This document shows positions 9,669 through 20,799 of a stretch of 64,000 nucleotides of DNA, one piece after another. Source of the stretch: Ligula intestinalis (lineage: Eukaryota; Platyhelminthes; Cestoda; Diphyllobothriidea; Diphyllobothriidae); contig JAYGXS010000009.1 of the NCBI GenBank assembly GCA_036362985.1, positions 8,945,180-9,009,179 on the forward strand. The letters run 5' to 3'. Positions within the stretch are counted from its first letter, which is position 1. Every line of letters begins with the position of its first letter. The notes beneath the pieces were generated by a model, which had not been told where the DNA came from, did no database searches, and saw only the letters and a program-made list of their open reading frames with translations. Made by a program: the position numbers and the translations under genes.

Positions 9669-10276
9669 ACTCTATCTCACGGTCCTCGCCGTCCTTTCTG
9701 CGTTTGCCTGTTCTAACAATAATGTTTGAGTCACTGTGTGTGTCTCTCGCTGCGTCTCCTATCTGTCGCCGTGCGGCTTGCGTTAGTGTCAGCCCCCTGT
9801 GTGTTTGTTCCGCGGCCTTCTGTGGCGTTTTTGTTCGTTTCGTGGCCTTCTGTGGCTGGCTTTCTGAACGCTGGTGAACGTTCACCGACTGCTCACGGAT
9901 ATTGTTTGTATAATCGTGGATCTGGTGCCCCAACACCGTCCGAATCAGTCCACGGCCAATGGTCCTGGCCAAAGAAGTAGTTCTAGACTGGCACTGATAT
10001 CAACGCTATCGTCAGCTGGTGTAATTCCTCTGGACTGATGTCTGTCTATCACACCACGGAGGCCGTGGGGTTTTGAACCCCAGCTCCGACCTCCATTAGG
10101 ATCTAATCGTCATCGCTGACTTCGGTTCTCCGACAGTGTACTTGAGGCAGGATGTTCTGTGTGTGGCCTACTTCCGATTCTTGTTTTTGAATCAGCAGTT
10201 GCTGTCCGTTAGTTGCGTCTGCTGACCAGACGAAAACCAGTTTTGTTTCGTCATTGCCTTAAGGCGATAAAGGCAT

Positions 10277-10278
<2 letters not shown>

Positions 10279-10311
<33 letters not shown>

Positions 10312-10429
10312 TGTAGTAGTAGTAGTAGTAGTAGTAGTCGTCGCAGTCGCAGTAGTAGTCGTAGTCGCAGTAGTAGTAGTAGTAGTCGCAGTAGTAGTAG
10401 TCGCAGTCGCAGTCGTAGTAGTAGTAGTA
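10279..10429. repeat. (GTA)n / (GTC,GCA) compound microsatellite
   Basis: About 150 bp of AGT/GTA trinucleotides with CGC/CGT interruptions. All six frames are open across it (poly-Ser, Thr, Tyr and so on), which produces spurious ORFs. Confidence 0.95.
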
Positions 10430-11270
10430 ATCCCTTGGGCAACTTTCCTCATACACCTTTTCTGCGGACGGAGTGTATACAGGTGTCTTATCCAACCGGA
10501 CACAATTTATGAGACTGCAGACGAACGGAAAGCCTTAGGAGGACTGTTTCGACGACTTAAACACTAACAATAATGATACTTAGCCTGTCAAAGGCATCCT
10601 GCCAGAGGGAACTTGTTGGGTTTCAGATATTATTACCTCGACTTACTCGAATATTCTGATCATGGTGGTTGCTGCAAGGTTGAAGCTTTAAAACCTGCAT
10701 GCATACTCGCGCATGAGTTTTAAAAACATAGCTAATGTCACACGTTAAGTACATTTAAAGCGCCCTTCTACCCGTGTTTATATTCCCGAACGAAACTAGC
10801 AAGACAACGAGTGGGTACTGTTTATCATCTGCTAGCGGGGCTCGTGACTGAGTCCGAACGCGACGAGTGAGTCCCGCAACGGCTTGACGAACGTCCATCT
10901 ACCAAGCTCGTGTGAATCTTGGTTTTATGGCTGCCACGTCTAACGCCCCCCTCCCCCCATTCAACTGGCGTTTTGTCCGCTGAGTGGCCAATTTTTATTG
11001 GGCAAGAAATAGCTCCTCTGCACGACATTGAGCCCCCCTCCCGTTCCACTAAGTCGATTCGAACTATACAGACAGTAGTCCTAAGGTCCGGCTAAGTTAT
11101 GACCCGTTCCGTAATAACAACCGATATAGTACGGTACTATTAAATAAACTGCAAAGAATAAATAATGTGCCAACCTCAACAGTGAATACACAACCAGTCA
11201 ATAACAAAGGAGTCAGTCAAATATGACGCCAACGCCTTGACAAAGAAACGACGTATGTTCAATAACGCCA
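10430..11270. other. No gene seen
   Basis: Moderately AT-rich sequence without a recognisable coding or RNA feature or a clear repeat match within the window. Confidence 0.5.
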
Positions 11271-11389
11271 CATGTGTGCAGGACGAAGCCGAGCATGCGA
11301 GAGCGTGTGCGAGTGAGAAGCGGCAGCTGCTTTTATGCGACTATAGAGCAATTTCAGGTGTGGTGTGCGATTGGTGTGTTGCATTGCGC

Positions 11390-11640
11390 GAGGTGCTGTC
11401 TGGCTAGTAGCCCTTATTGGATCAGGAGCCCCGCCGGGTGGGCCTTAATCCCGGCGGCGAGGAGAAGTCGGAGCAGCATGGTCGGCAGGGGCTCCTCCGT
11501 CATCAAAAACACAGATGGTGAGGGGGAGAGATAGATCTACCGTAGGGAGATTGGCGTAACAGACCTTGGCCGCCATGAGGGCGGATGGAAACGCAACGAA
11601 GACCCGTCTGCTGTGGTTCTCGTGAGGCGGTGTCGTGAAT
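11390..11640 (-). repeat. LINE-B-type 3' tail repeat, antisense
   Basis: Begins with the tail word TAGTAGCCCTTATTGGATCA (11405) then GGAGCCCCGCCGGGTGGGCC. It continues with AACAGACCTTGGCCGCCATG near 11558 and ends at GTCTGCTGTGGTTC. Copies with the same order lie at 15815-16040, 40432-40665 and 48765-48995 (antisense), and 20070-20285 (sense). The tail word also ends the recognisable LINE-B copies, so this is most likely a LINE-B relative or a non-autonomous derivative using its tail. Confidence 0.65.
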
Positions 11641-11999
11641 AGTGGCTCCTGCTGCATCAGCCAAGGGGTGGTGTGTTCAGGTGGCCCTCGGGCAGCCGTG
11701 GCTATCTGGTCGCGCGTGTATGCGCGAGTGGAGTTTCAGGTCAGCGAGTCGCGCAAACAGCTGCATGACCTTGAGGCAGCGGGTTTTGAACAGGGGGCGC
11801 CGGACGGCATTGTTGGTGGCTGTCCGCCACAAACACTACATGCGCGATGCCCTTTTAATGTCAACCGATTTAATACACAAAAAAGGAAAGTGAAGGGAAC
11901 AACGGCATGTGCAGGCTAGATAGGACTTCGCAGGAGATGGACGTGGGGCATTCCAATATTGTTCAGACTAAGATAGCATGAGGTGTTGACGAATTTTAT

Positions 12000-12920
12000 T
12001 CTCTGCCGCGCCCTTTGAGGAGGAGGAGGAACCATGCTTGCTGTGCATACATTTTTGAGGCTGTCTCACCGTTCGTTAGACTGTGGCGGATGATCACAAT
12101 GCCCGTCTCCCCGCTTCGTTGTTCAATGCCCGTGGCATCCAACGTCATCCGTATTTGTACGCGGCTGCTCCGTCTGGCTGGCCTTAAATTGTTTGACCAC
12201 ACTTTGTTCGCTGTCTGGGGGGGGGGGGGGGACAGACTCCTAACCTTACTTTGTCCGGCGTCCTTGTTAACGGCCAGCTGCCTCAAGCTCCTTCAATACC
12301 TCGGTCAGCGCTTTCGGACGCGCTGAACTGCAGAGATTTGACCGACTTCCACTCGGACACATACACACGTGCGTCCAGGTTGCCGCGGCTGCTCAAGCGC
12401 CACTTAAAAATGTCCCACCAGAGCCTGTGACACCGGACACGACACCCCCCGGGTAATGTCACGCCCACACCAATTGAAGAACACTTGAACCGGCTCCGCA
12501 ATCCTACTTAAGCAGCTGGCCTCACTGACTCATGCTCTCTCAGGTCTGGCTGGATGCAGTCAACACGAACCGTGGCTTCGCCAGTGGCAACTGTCGCGTG
12601 GGGGTTTTGTACACAATAAATCACTCCTTCTGGTGACTTCTGCCTTTTAACTGCCAACCTAGGATTTGGCCTGATGATTGTGGTGATCGAAGTACACCCA
12701 CTGCTTAGACCGCTGTTGGTGAATATTCGTTTTCTCGCCATTCTCCTTGAGGGGGGAAGGAACCATGATCGCTGTGCATATCTTTTTGAGGCTGTTTCAC
12801 AGTCTGTTAGACGCATGAGCAGACAGTGTACAGCAAGCGTTTTAAATCTGTCTCTAGCGAAGATTCCCCTGGTTGGCCAAATGTTGCGCCAATGCGCTTG
12901 CAGTCTGTCTTATCACATTC
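12000..12920. repeat. Diverged interspersed repeat, two related units
   Basis: Two segments share words: GAACCATGCTTGCTGTGCATACATTTTTGAGG-like sequence at about 12030 and its relative at about 12760 (GAACCATGATCGCTGTGCAT), both followed by GGCTGT-TCACNGT. They appear to be tandem copies of a repeat of unknown class. A poly-G run occupies 12219-12231. Confidence 0.5.
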
Positions 12921-13561
12921 GGTCGTGATTGGTTGCGTGCCCTTCTGGGTTGTGCCTGCATGCAAGTGACATCCAATTCAGTTAAACCATATGCCTCACC
13001 TGGCTCAAAAATGTCCTCCACCTGTTTGGCTCTCTTCAAATGTCAGCGCAATGGACGTTATTTTTTTCCTAGGTCCTTCTAAGGCAACCGGCGACCTCGG
13101 CTCTCAACTGAGGAGGAGGGGGAGGGGGGAATGAATGCAGCGGGCGGTGACTAATTTGGTTGTGCATTACGCTTTTTCCTTAGCTTCATTCAAGTTTCTT
13201 TTTGTCCAGTTAAGAGAAGGGCATTGTAGTTGTTTTCAGTTTTGCTAGTGTCGAGTGCTTCTCTGTGGTCGTCTCACGACGACATAAGACGAGTTGACCA
13301 GATAGGGGCCTGCTGCATTTAGGCAGTCAAAGGCTACTCAGCTTTGAAGAAGTATCTGCTGCCTGAAGTCTGCCAGTCCGAGTAATTTCGAGATTAAGTG
13401 GAACGTCGTCTGTGTGCCTCGTTTGCTAAAGAGAAGCATGCAATAGGTTGCTGCTCCGGGTCCATAAATGTTTCTTACTTCTTAACTTGGTAATGTTGGC
13501 TTCACTTGCACCCCCCTGCCCCCTTCAAGGGTCATCTGACAGGTTCGGGTGTCATTTTCAT

Positions 13562-13662
13562 GCGCAGATAATATTGCCGGCAAAGACAGAAGAGATACTG
13601 GAATAGCCATTTTTGGCCGTCATCAACCAGTCATACCCAACCCCCCAAGTGGTGCACCATAC
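13562..13662 (-). mobile_element. SINE copy S5, antisense, 5'-truncated
   Basis: Tail (AATATTGCCGGCAAAGACAG, 13569), hammerhead block (ACTGGAATAGCCATTTTTGG, 13597) and CATACCCAACCCCCCAAGTG. Half of stem II has been deleted, but the stem I arms ACTGG and CCAGT remain complementary. Confidence 0.55.
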
Positions 13663-15200
13663 CATTAGCTGTTACAGTTGCTGTCAGGGCCCGAGCAATA
13701 AGACCCAGAGCAAAGCGAGGCTAGTGAGTTCCGTTAGCGGTCTATTTGTGCATGCTAGGATACGTTCCATCATCACGAACAGCCCTCGGCGAATCACGAG
13801 CTAAGGACAGCTCGATTTCCTTTCGCCCCTCTGGTTCTCCCTGAACATTTCCTGATCCCTCTCTGTGGGTCTTCTCGCGTCCCCCGCGACAGTAATGCAT
13901 GCCCAATCTAGTTCCCACCAAGAGAACTGGAATACTCGAAAGCATCACGAAACTTCCTAGTTAGCCAGCCCCTGCTTGGGTTTTAATTTTGCGGCCTCAA
14001 CAGAACTCGCTTCTAGCAGCTGCTTTTATCCTACGGCGTAACTGTGTATAATTCGGGGTTATGAATTCATTTGTCCGTTAGTGGGCGGTCCGAGCACTTG
14101 CAGCCGCCGGTAGCGCTACTTGGAGCCCATGATCAGCCGTACGTGAATGTCCGCTGCCTGCTGACTCATCGCACCCCCCTGTTGCTGACGTCGTGGCCAG
14201 GTCTACCTTGCCTTCCCGCCGTGACCCCAATCCGTCCAATGAGGTGCCCGCGTTAGGAGACTAGCCTCGTTTAGTACTTTGGCCTCAAACTGTCTGGACA
14301 CAAACCTCAATGTGGTGGCTGTCGCTAGACATCACTTCGAGCCACGTGCGCTGCGATAGTCAAGTCTCTAACAATCTATTCTTAAAATTTACCTGCGGAA
14401 TAAACTCTTCCTACTAACTCTGACCTGCCCAAGCATTCTCTCTTCGGCTAAGGAACCAGGCCTGGAAGATCGCAGCCGTTAGAGTTAGTGGTATTAACCG
14501 TAAAAACATGCCGTGCACTTTTGTGTGCGCACACTTTCTACCTGTTCGATGCGTTCAGGATGACCACAGGAAGGTGTTGTGGATAGCAAAATTACTCGCC
14601 CCCCCCGCGCACACGGCATTTTCTCCCGCACCGTCGTGATGATGCCTCAGGTCCGATCGTCGTCGTGACTGCCCCTCACTACCACCACCATCACCACAGC
14701 ACATCGTCATTTCCAACTGCGCGCGTGCGTACAATCATCGTGTCTGCACCGCCGCCGCCTACACCAACCAGTTTACGGTCGCCCACAGCCAACTGTGAAT
14801 CGATTGGCCAGCTCTACCCCCCCCCCCCCCCCCCCCCCCCATTACGTTTGGCGGCCGCCCATGCACCCTGCATATGGGTGCCGCGGGCTTTTGCACGCAT
14901 TTCCCCTGACACACGAAACCGCATTTCTGCCCCTCCCCCCCCCCTCTGTGGTCTGCGCACGCTCGTAAGGTCGAGATCCTCCGGGTGTGTGTGTTGGCAT
15001 CCTACTGCTTCTCCTTTTTTCCCGTACGTTTACGCGTATAATGCGTGCGCGCGTGCGGCACTCAAGTGAATTTATTCCCAGCGTGCTGTGCATGTGTGTA
15101 CGTCCTGGGATCGGCTGCCCCTACCCAGTAGTCCTGTTAGTTTTAACCAGCGAGGCAGACAACTGCTGACGAACCCAGATCTGGTGTTTCTAAGTTGTCG
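13663..15200. other. No gene seen; low-complexity patches including poly-C
   Basis: Includes a C-homopolymer at 14818-14840, CAC/CAT-rich sequence near 14680 and GC-rich sequence with many short chance ORFs. No feature is supportable. Confidence 0.5.
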
Positions 15201-15209
15201 TTGAGGTTT

Positions 15210-16040
15210 ATGCTGTAGCGGCCTGAGTAATGGGTGCATTTTGAGCACTACAATCATCAGGCCAAATGCCAGGTTGGAGGTTCAAAGGCAGAAGTCACCA
15301 GAAGGAGTTATTTATTGCGTACAGAACTCCCAGGCGGTTTTAGCAGCAGGCATGCAAGCAGCACCGAGAACGGGCATTAGCTGGGTGCCTTGAAGGTTCT
15401 GGGCCGGACAAACTGCATGGACCTAGGAGTGCCTGCGTCCTATTCGCCGGCGGGAGAGACGAGCCTTTGCGGATCTGTGATTGGCTGTTGCAGAGGCCGC
15501 CGTGAGTGCGGACGTACGCGGTAGCAGTAGTGGGCATTCGGACACGCTCGCCTGTGTGGAGTGAGTCACCACAGCCCTTGTTGGATCAGGAGCCCCGCCG
15601 GGTGGGACTCAATCCCGGGTGGGAACGCGACGAATACGCGTCTGCTGTGGTTCCCCTCCCAGGCGGCAGTGGCCATTAGCGAAGCCAGGGCTAGTGTTGA
15701 CTGCGTCCAGCCAGACCTGAGCGAGCGTGAGACAGCTGCTAAAGTACGATTGCGGAGCATATTCAAATGCTCTTCATTTGGTGCGTGTGTGTGATATTAC
15801 CCGAGGGGTGTCTGGGTGGCTAGTAGCCCTTGTTGTATCAGGAGCCCCGCCGGGTGGTCTCAATCCTGGCGGCAAGAAGGGGAAGTCGGAGCAGTGTGGT
15901 CGGGAGGGGCTGCTCCGTCGCAAAAACAGAGATTTAGAGGAGGAGAGATAGATCTGCCGTAGGGAGGTTTGGTGTAACAGACCTTGGCCGCCGTGAGGGC
16001 GGGTGGAAGCGCGGTCGGAGACGCGTCTGTTGTGGTTTCC
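15210..16040. repeat. Cluster of LINE-B-type tails and R5 fragment
   Basis: Tail words at 15573 (AGCCCTTGTTGGATCAGGAG) and 15825 (AGCCCTTGTTGTATCAGGAG), both antisense. The second copy runs to about 16040 (CAGACCTTGGCCGCCGTGAG near 15979). Two insertions of the same family thus lie 250 bp apart. Confidence 0.6.
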
Positions 16041-16487
16041 ATCCGATGAGTGTCGTGTCTGGTGGCGTAGGCTCTGTCGGCTGAGGGTGAGGGAAAGGGC
16101 CACCCCCCCGTGACACCCTGGACGCACGTGTGTATATCGGAACAGCCGTGTACAAAGACGGATGACATTGAGGCCGCGAGCATTGAAGAACGAAGTGGGG
16201 GGGGGGGCGGTGGGGGTAATGTGACCGTCCGCCACAAGGCTGAAGACGCTGTATTGTTTACGTGCTGGTCCCTAAAGCCGCAGCACAGAGAGTCGTCTCT
16301 GGCGGGAGAGTGGTGGTTTGCGTCACGGATTTTAGCCCATCCTAATGGAGCCAACCGCACCGGGTTTTTATGAATGAAAAATGAACTGATTTGTCACTCA
16401 GGAACGAGCTTAATCTTCGTTGATAGACGTTCACTGATCGTTAACGGAAATCACTCCTCCCGGTCTACCTTTGGGCCCACTCCAGTT

Positions 16488-16620
16488 TGGGCAGCTAGTG
16501 TTGTTGGCAAGTACAAGGGAGACTGTAATGGGCTTTTCTGGTCCGTTAGCTATCATCAGCCAGTGATTCCCAACTCCAGGTGATTTCCTACCCGAGGCCG
16601 GGACGATTTAGTTCCTTGTA
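16488..16620 (-). mobile_element. SINE copy S6, antisense, partial
   Basis: Antisense reading at 16517-16567 gives CACTGG, CTGATGA, TAGCTAACGGACCA, GAAA, AGCCCATT, then ACAGTC. The hammerhead core (CTGATGA and GAAA, with an ATT cleavage triplet) is intact, and stem I keeps CTG/CAG pairing with a mismatch at the base. The tRNA-like head is very degraded. Confidence 0.55.
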
Positions 16621-17334
16621 GCGATGGGTGAAAGTCCGTGACTCTAGTTTAAATTTGGTTTCCTTGGCGGCTGGCCTGCAGTAGTGTGTGTGCAGCTGGT
16701 AATTGCCGCCAAAGCGGGGGACCCGCACTGTTGTCCATGGGTTTCCTTCGATCTCGTTTATTTGAGAATTAAGAAGACCATATAATCGGCGGCAGCCGTT
16801 TATCTACTTCACCTGACAACATATCCGGGAGAAAGCTGGACTGCTCGTGTTTGTACCACAGTCAGTGGCACCAGAGGTACCGTCCTAACTTCAGCTTGCG
16901 TTTCTTGTCTCTGGGAGCACAGCTTCAGTCCGAAATCAGATATTCAGTTGCACATGCCCTTGACCTTCTCGCATGTGTGGCTTTAATAACGGGTAATAAG
17001 TTTAGAGCGTTAGTGTTTGCGAGTTCCATCCTCGACCGGGGTATGTCAAATGACACTATCCCACCCCTGCCTCAATTATAGCGTGTTTGCGTCGGTCAGA
17101 GTTTTGCTGAGGTGCGAAATAAGCCCCTTCCCTGTGGAGGACAGCCAACAATGGTATCCCTTCCCAAATTCTCGCTGCATCGACGCCATGTGTCTTCGCA
17201 GGCGGCTGTCTTTCGACTTGCTGACCTCAAGACCTTTGACCGACATTCACTCGCACACATAGGTGTGCCCAACTAGTCGCGGTTTCCCAAGGGCCGCTTG
17301 AACAAGACAACCCCCAGCCAGCGCAGCAGGGGCC

Positions 17335-17945
17335 TCTACCGGCTGCACCAATCTGGTCTCCTTAGATCAGCTCTTTCAGCCTCCACCGACTCCAGTCAGC
17401 ACAGAACGCTGCCCTCCGCACGATCACGGGTTGCTATAAAATGTCGCCTATAGATCATTTTGATGCGGAGGCTTCCTTCCTGCCGGTCGCCCCTCACAAC
17501 GCACTCTTAGGCTAGCAGTTCTGGTGGACCTGTTCGTAGCCCGGCCATCCTAATCAATAGCTTTGCCACACTCCTCAACCCAGCCGCAGCGTTCGGCCAT
17601 CTATTCAAGCTCTCCACAAGAAAGCTGTCGCCTCGTCTCTATTGGATCTACCCGTTGATAGGTCTGCCATCCTGATAGGTTCCCAGCCTCTTCACCAGAA
17701 GGCCGTTGTCGAAGCAAAAGTAAGCTACCATGCCACGGTCCTTGTAGGCGGCTATCCACATCCGATTGCGGCCTCAGAACAGCAACTTCCGAGGGTCACT
17801 CGCTGTACTCTGGCTCAACTGCGCAGAGGCTACTCAATGGTTCTTTCCGAGTATCAACATCGGCTCGACCCATCCACACCCGACTGCTTTCCCGACTGCG
17901 GCGTCTCACCGCAGGACGTTGCGGCTGGGCTCAGGAGCGTTGCAA
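17335..17945 (+). mobile_element. LINE-B 3' end, + copy (first of two in tandem)
   Basis: Encodes the post-RT segment with LQSAQNAALRTITGCYKMSP near 17395 (a motif following the RT thumb in Jockey/CR1-like LINEs) and the Cys block near 17875 (DCFPDCGVSPQD). The frame is broken several times. It stops short of the usual tail and runs into a second copy. Confidence 0.7.
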
Positions 17946-18545
17946 CGGTGATGGTTGGGATGGCCGGGTTGCAAACGCACTCCTAGGTCAGCAGTTCTGG
18001 TGGACCTGTCTGCAACTCGGTCATCCGAATCACCACCGCTGCCACACCCCCAAACCTAGCCGAAGTGTTCGACCGTCTTTTAGAGCTATCCACAAGGAAG
18101 CTGTGGCATCGTGTCTCCCGGATCTACCCGTTTATGGCTCTGCCATCATGAACGGCCTCCAGCATCTTCACCAGAGAGCTGTTGTGGACGCAAAACTCAG
18201 CTACCACTCCCAGGTACTTTTGGGTGGCAATCCACTTCCGATCGCCGCCACGGAACGACAACTCCCGAGGGTCACTCGCTGTACCCTGTTGGAGCTAGGC
18301 AGTGGCTACTCCATGCTCCTTCGCGAGTACCAATACCGGCTCCACCCGTCCACACCCGCCAGCTGTCCCGACTGCGGCGTTTCTCCTCATGACTGTCAGC
18401 ATCTGTTCGCTTGCAGTTCCCGGCCAGGCACCCAACTCACCCCCGTGGACCCTTGGCTGAAGCCGGCTGAGGTCTCGACCCAAGTCCATCTTTCAACTAC
18501 TAACAATTTGGATTCCGGCGGGGACTCCTGATCCAACAAGGGCTA
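17946..18545 (+). mobile_element. LINE-B 3' end, + copy (second in tandem)
   Basis: Starts in the middle of the region seen at 17520 and runs to the family tail. ORF 18103-18531 ends with CPDCGVSPHDCQHLFACSSR followed by PGTQLTPVDPWLKP and a TGA. The tail TCCAACAAGGGCTAGTAACC follows near 18532. Confidence 0.72.
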
Positions 18546-19037
18546 GTAACCAGCCAACAGACGACACCTCTTCGGGCAATGCAAAACACCAACCACACAC
18601 CACTTGAGCTCGCTTCGCTGTCATATAAAAACAGCGCCGCCATCAGACACAACCAGTAGCCACTGTGCAGGCTGGTGACTTTCCCTTCTACCTACAACCT
18701 CTCATTCAATCTAATGATTGTAGAGCCCTGACCGCAACCGCTGCTTACACACTACAACATATTAAGTTGATCTGCCGTGATCAGCAGGATTTTTCCCCCC
18801 CGCCCCTCAGGATCTTGCCTCTCGTCCGTGCATCTTTACATTGTCCCCGGTGCCTTTCGGTGTACTGGTAGTGAAACTTGTTTCTAACGACCGCTAAGTG
18901 TGCACGTTCACAAGCCATGCGGTTTATGGGAGAGAGGCTTTTATCAGAAAAAAAAACAAAAACCGCTAATTAAACACGCTTGCACGCATGGGCTTAACAA
19001 TGCGATCTTCGCGTTTGCTGTTTAGACGCAGATCTCT

Positions 19038-19157
19038 CGGTAGCAGTCTATTATAGGTGCCACCATGGAAACCATAACCCCAGAATCATGTAATAGGGGT
19101 GTCGCATTACGGGGGACGCCAAAGAGTTGGGGTGGCACCTATAATAGACTGTTACCG
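19038..19157. mobile_element. Short inverted-repeat (MITE-like) element
   Basis: Two 27-nt arms, 19038-19064 and 19131-19157, are inverse complements with one mismatch (GTAGCAGTC against GTAACAGTC), separated by 66 nt. It sits 147 bp upstream of a PSD exon. No transposase is present. It could be a small MITE or a structured intronic RNA hairpin. Confidence 0.7.
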
Positions 19158-19304
19158 ATCTATCATCTTTTCTCCTCTCTGCTGATCTGTGGCATCGTAT
19201 CCCATGCCCAAGAGAGAGGGTTGAGTTGGCTATTCCTCAGTTGCTGATCGCAGCAAGAGCGTGGAACCACTTTCTCTTTTTCTTTCTCTTCCTTCCGTCT
19301 TTAG

Positions 19305-19441
19305 AACATCCCCAGAAAGATGACCTCGCAGGAATTTGTGAACAATCTCATTGAGCTTAATCACGGTGCTAACGGGTACTGTCGTGAGGAACTCCGACGT
19401 CTCTACACTGCCATTAAGCAGGATCCACTCAGGTGGCCGCA
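19305..19441 (+). CDS. PSD: EFA6/PSD ARF-GEF, C-terminal Sec7 exon (exon B)
   Basis: A 137-nt exon after the acceptor CCTTCCGTCTTTAG (ending 19304) and before the donor GTAAGT at 19442. It encodes 45 residues: NIPRKMTSQEFVNNLIELNH, then GANGYCREELRRLYTAIKQD, PLRWP and the first two bases of a Gln codon. This corresponds to the last Sec7 helices. The EFA6 family reads NIGKKMSCQQFI at this point, with an LYxxIK motif and a Trp a few residues later. The frame joins exon A (phase 0) and exon C (phase 2). Inferred function: nucleotide exchange on ARF6 at the plasma membrane, as for known EFA6 proteins. Confidence 0.9.
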
Positions 19442-20069
19442 GTAAGTCACACCTCGAGGACAGCGCACCCTCTCCTACTTCCACATCACATCACATTACT
19501 GTTTTTTGCTCTTTTTTCCTGATTTTCAACACCCGTAACAACTATCTGTCAGACAGAGGCAGCTGTAGCGATTGCTGCGCTGTTAAACTGAGCGGTACTC
19601 CGGTGCTCGGCATCGAATCTTCTAAACTGCCCACGTTGTGTGCGGGTGCCTCCAGCCTGATCAGACCTTTTGAATTTCTCATCAAATTACCAAATTTAAT
19701 GGCTTTAAGTCGCACCACCTGTCGTCACCCTCTATCCCACCGTATCGTGTGACGTTGTGCAGCACATGCAGGTGTCAAGTGTTTGAATCAGTTTTCTTTT
19801 CGTCTGCGCTTTAGCCGAGTCGAGCACGATGTTGCAATTACTCTGATTTATCGGACAATGCCTGTGCATTGGGGGACTTTTTTAACCGCAAGTGTGTACC
19901 ATAGAACTTCTCTTAATGAGTTTAATCCGATCCGTTCCGCCACCTACCTCATCCTCCTCTAATCGATCATTTTACGAAACGTGGCCAATCAAACTGCATC
20001 ACCTCCCGGATTGGCTGGAGGCGATCGAGGGCCCATGCCCTGGGAGCAAGACTACACGGCACGTACACT

Positions 20070-20285
20070 GACAACAGCAGACGCGCCTTCGACCGCGTTC
20101 CCATCCGCCCTCATGGCGGCCAAGGTCTGCTACACCGAACCTCTCTACGGTGGATCTATCCCCCTTCCTCTTCATCTGTGTTTTTGATGACGAAGGAGCC
20201 CCTCCCGACCACGCTGTTCCGACTTCTCCTCGCCGCCGGGATTGAGGCCCACCCGACGGGGCTCTTGATCCATTGAGGGCTACTA
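20070..20285 (+). repeat. LINE-B-type 3' tail repeat, + copy
   Basis: Sense-orientation copy: CCTCATGGCGGCCAAGGTCT (20110), GAAGGAGCCCCTCCCGACCA (20191), GCCGGGATTGAGGCCCACCC, then the tail GAGGGCTACTAGCCAGCC near 20274. The open frame reads ALMAAKVCYTEPLYGGSIPL. Confidence 0.62.
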
Positions 20286-20439
20286 GCCAGCCATTTTGAA
20301 CAAAACGTCGCCCGCGCCCTTTTGTCCTACGCAGCGGAGCGCGGCGGTTAGGGCAACGCTACTTTCGGGAGTTTATACGAGTTTTTGAAATAAAGTGGTA
20401 CACGGTGAGGAAGCAGCATCAAGACAGCTCCTCCTCTTG

Positions 20440-20773
20440 CGGCTCACGCGGTTGTCACCTTCTGTGAGGATTTCGGCCTCGCTAAACTTAACAATATGAC
20501 TGAGTCCCGTCGAATGAGCTGCAGCCTAGGAGTTAGCGTCTTTCTTACCACCGCTGCGTGCTCGGCCATTCGCGTCCAGAGTAATCTCTCGGTATCTCCG
20601 AAGTAGTTGCTTTGTCTGCAACTGCACCAGATCCGGTAAACAACTCCAGGCATTTCCTGCCGTGGCAGTGGGCCTTTCAGTCTCACGGCCCGGCGACTGA
20701 GGGTTACTTCTAGCCTGTGCGCAACTCCGATTGGGGTGAACAGGCGGCTGACGGCTTCCGATACATTATTCAC
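20440..20773 (-). mobile_element. Penelope-like element 3' fragment, antisense
   Basis: Antisense frame 20773-20444 contains the GIY-YIG endonuclease start PGVVYRIWCSCRQSNYFGDT followed by ERLLWTRMAEHAAVV. This is the C-terminal domain that follows the reverse transcriptase in Penelope-like elements. The YIG-equivalent reads YFG. The upstream RT is missing. It lies head to head with a second PLE fragment on the + strand. Confidence 0.75.
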
Positions 20774-20799
20774 GTACCTAAGAGCTCGCCAAACTTTTG

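Noticed and set aside
10192..10512. Poly-Thr, poly-Tyr or poly-Ser frames
   Set aside because: Translations of the AGT microsatellite.
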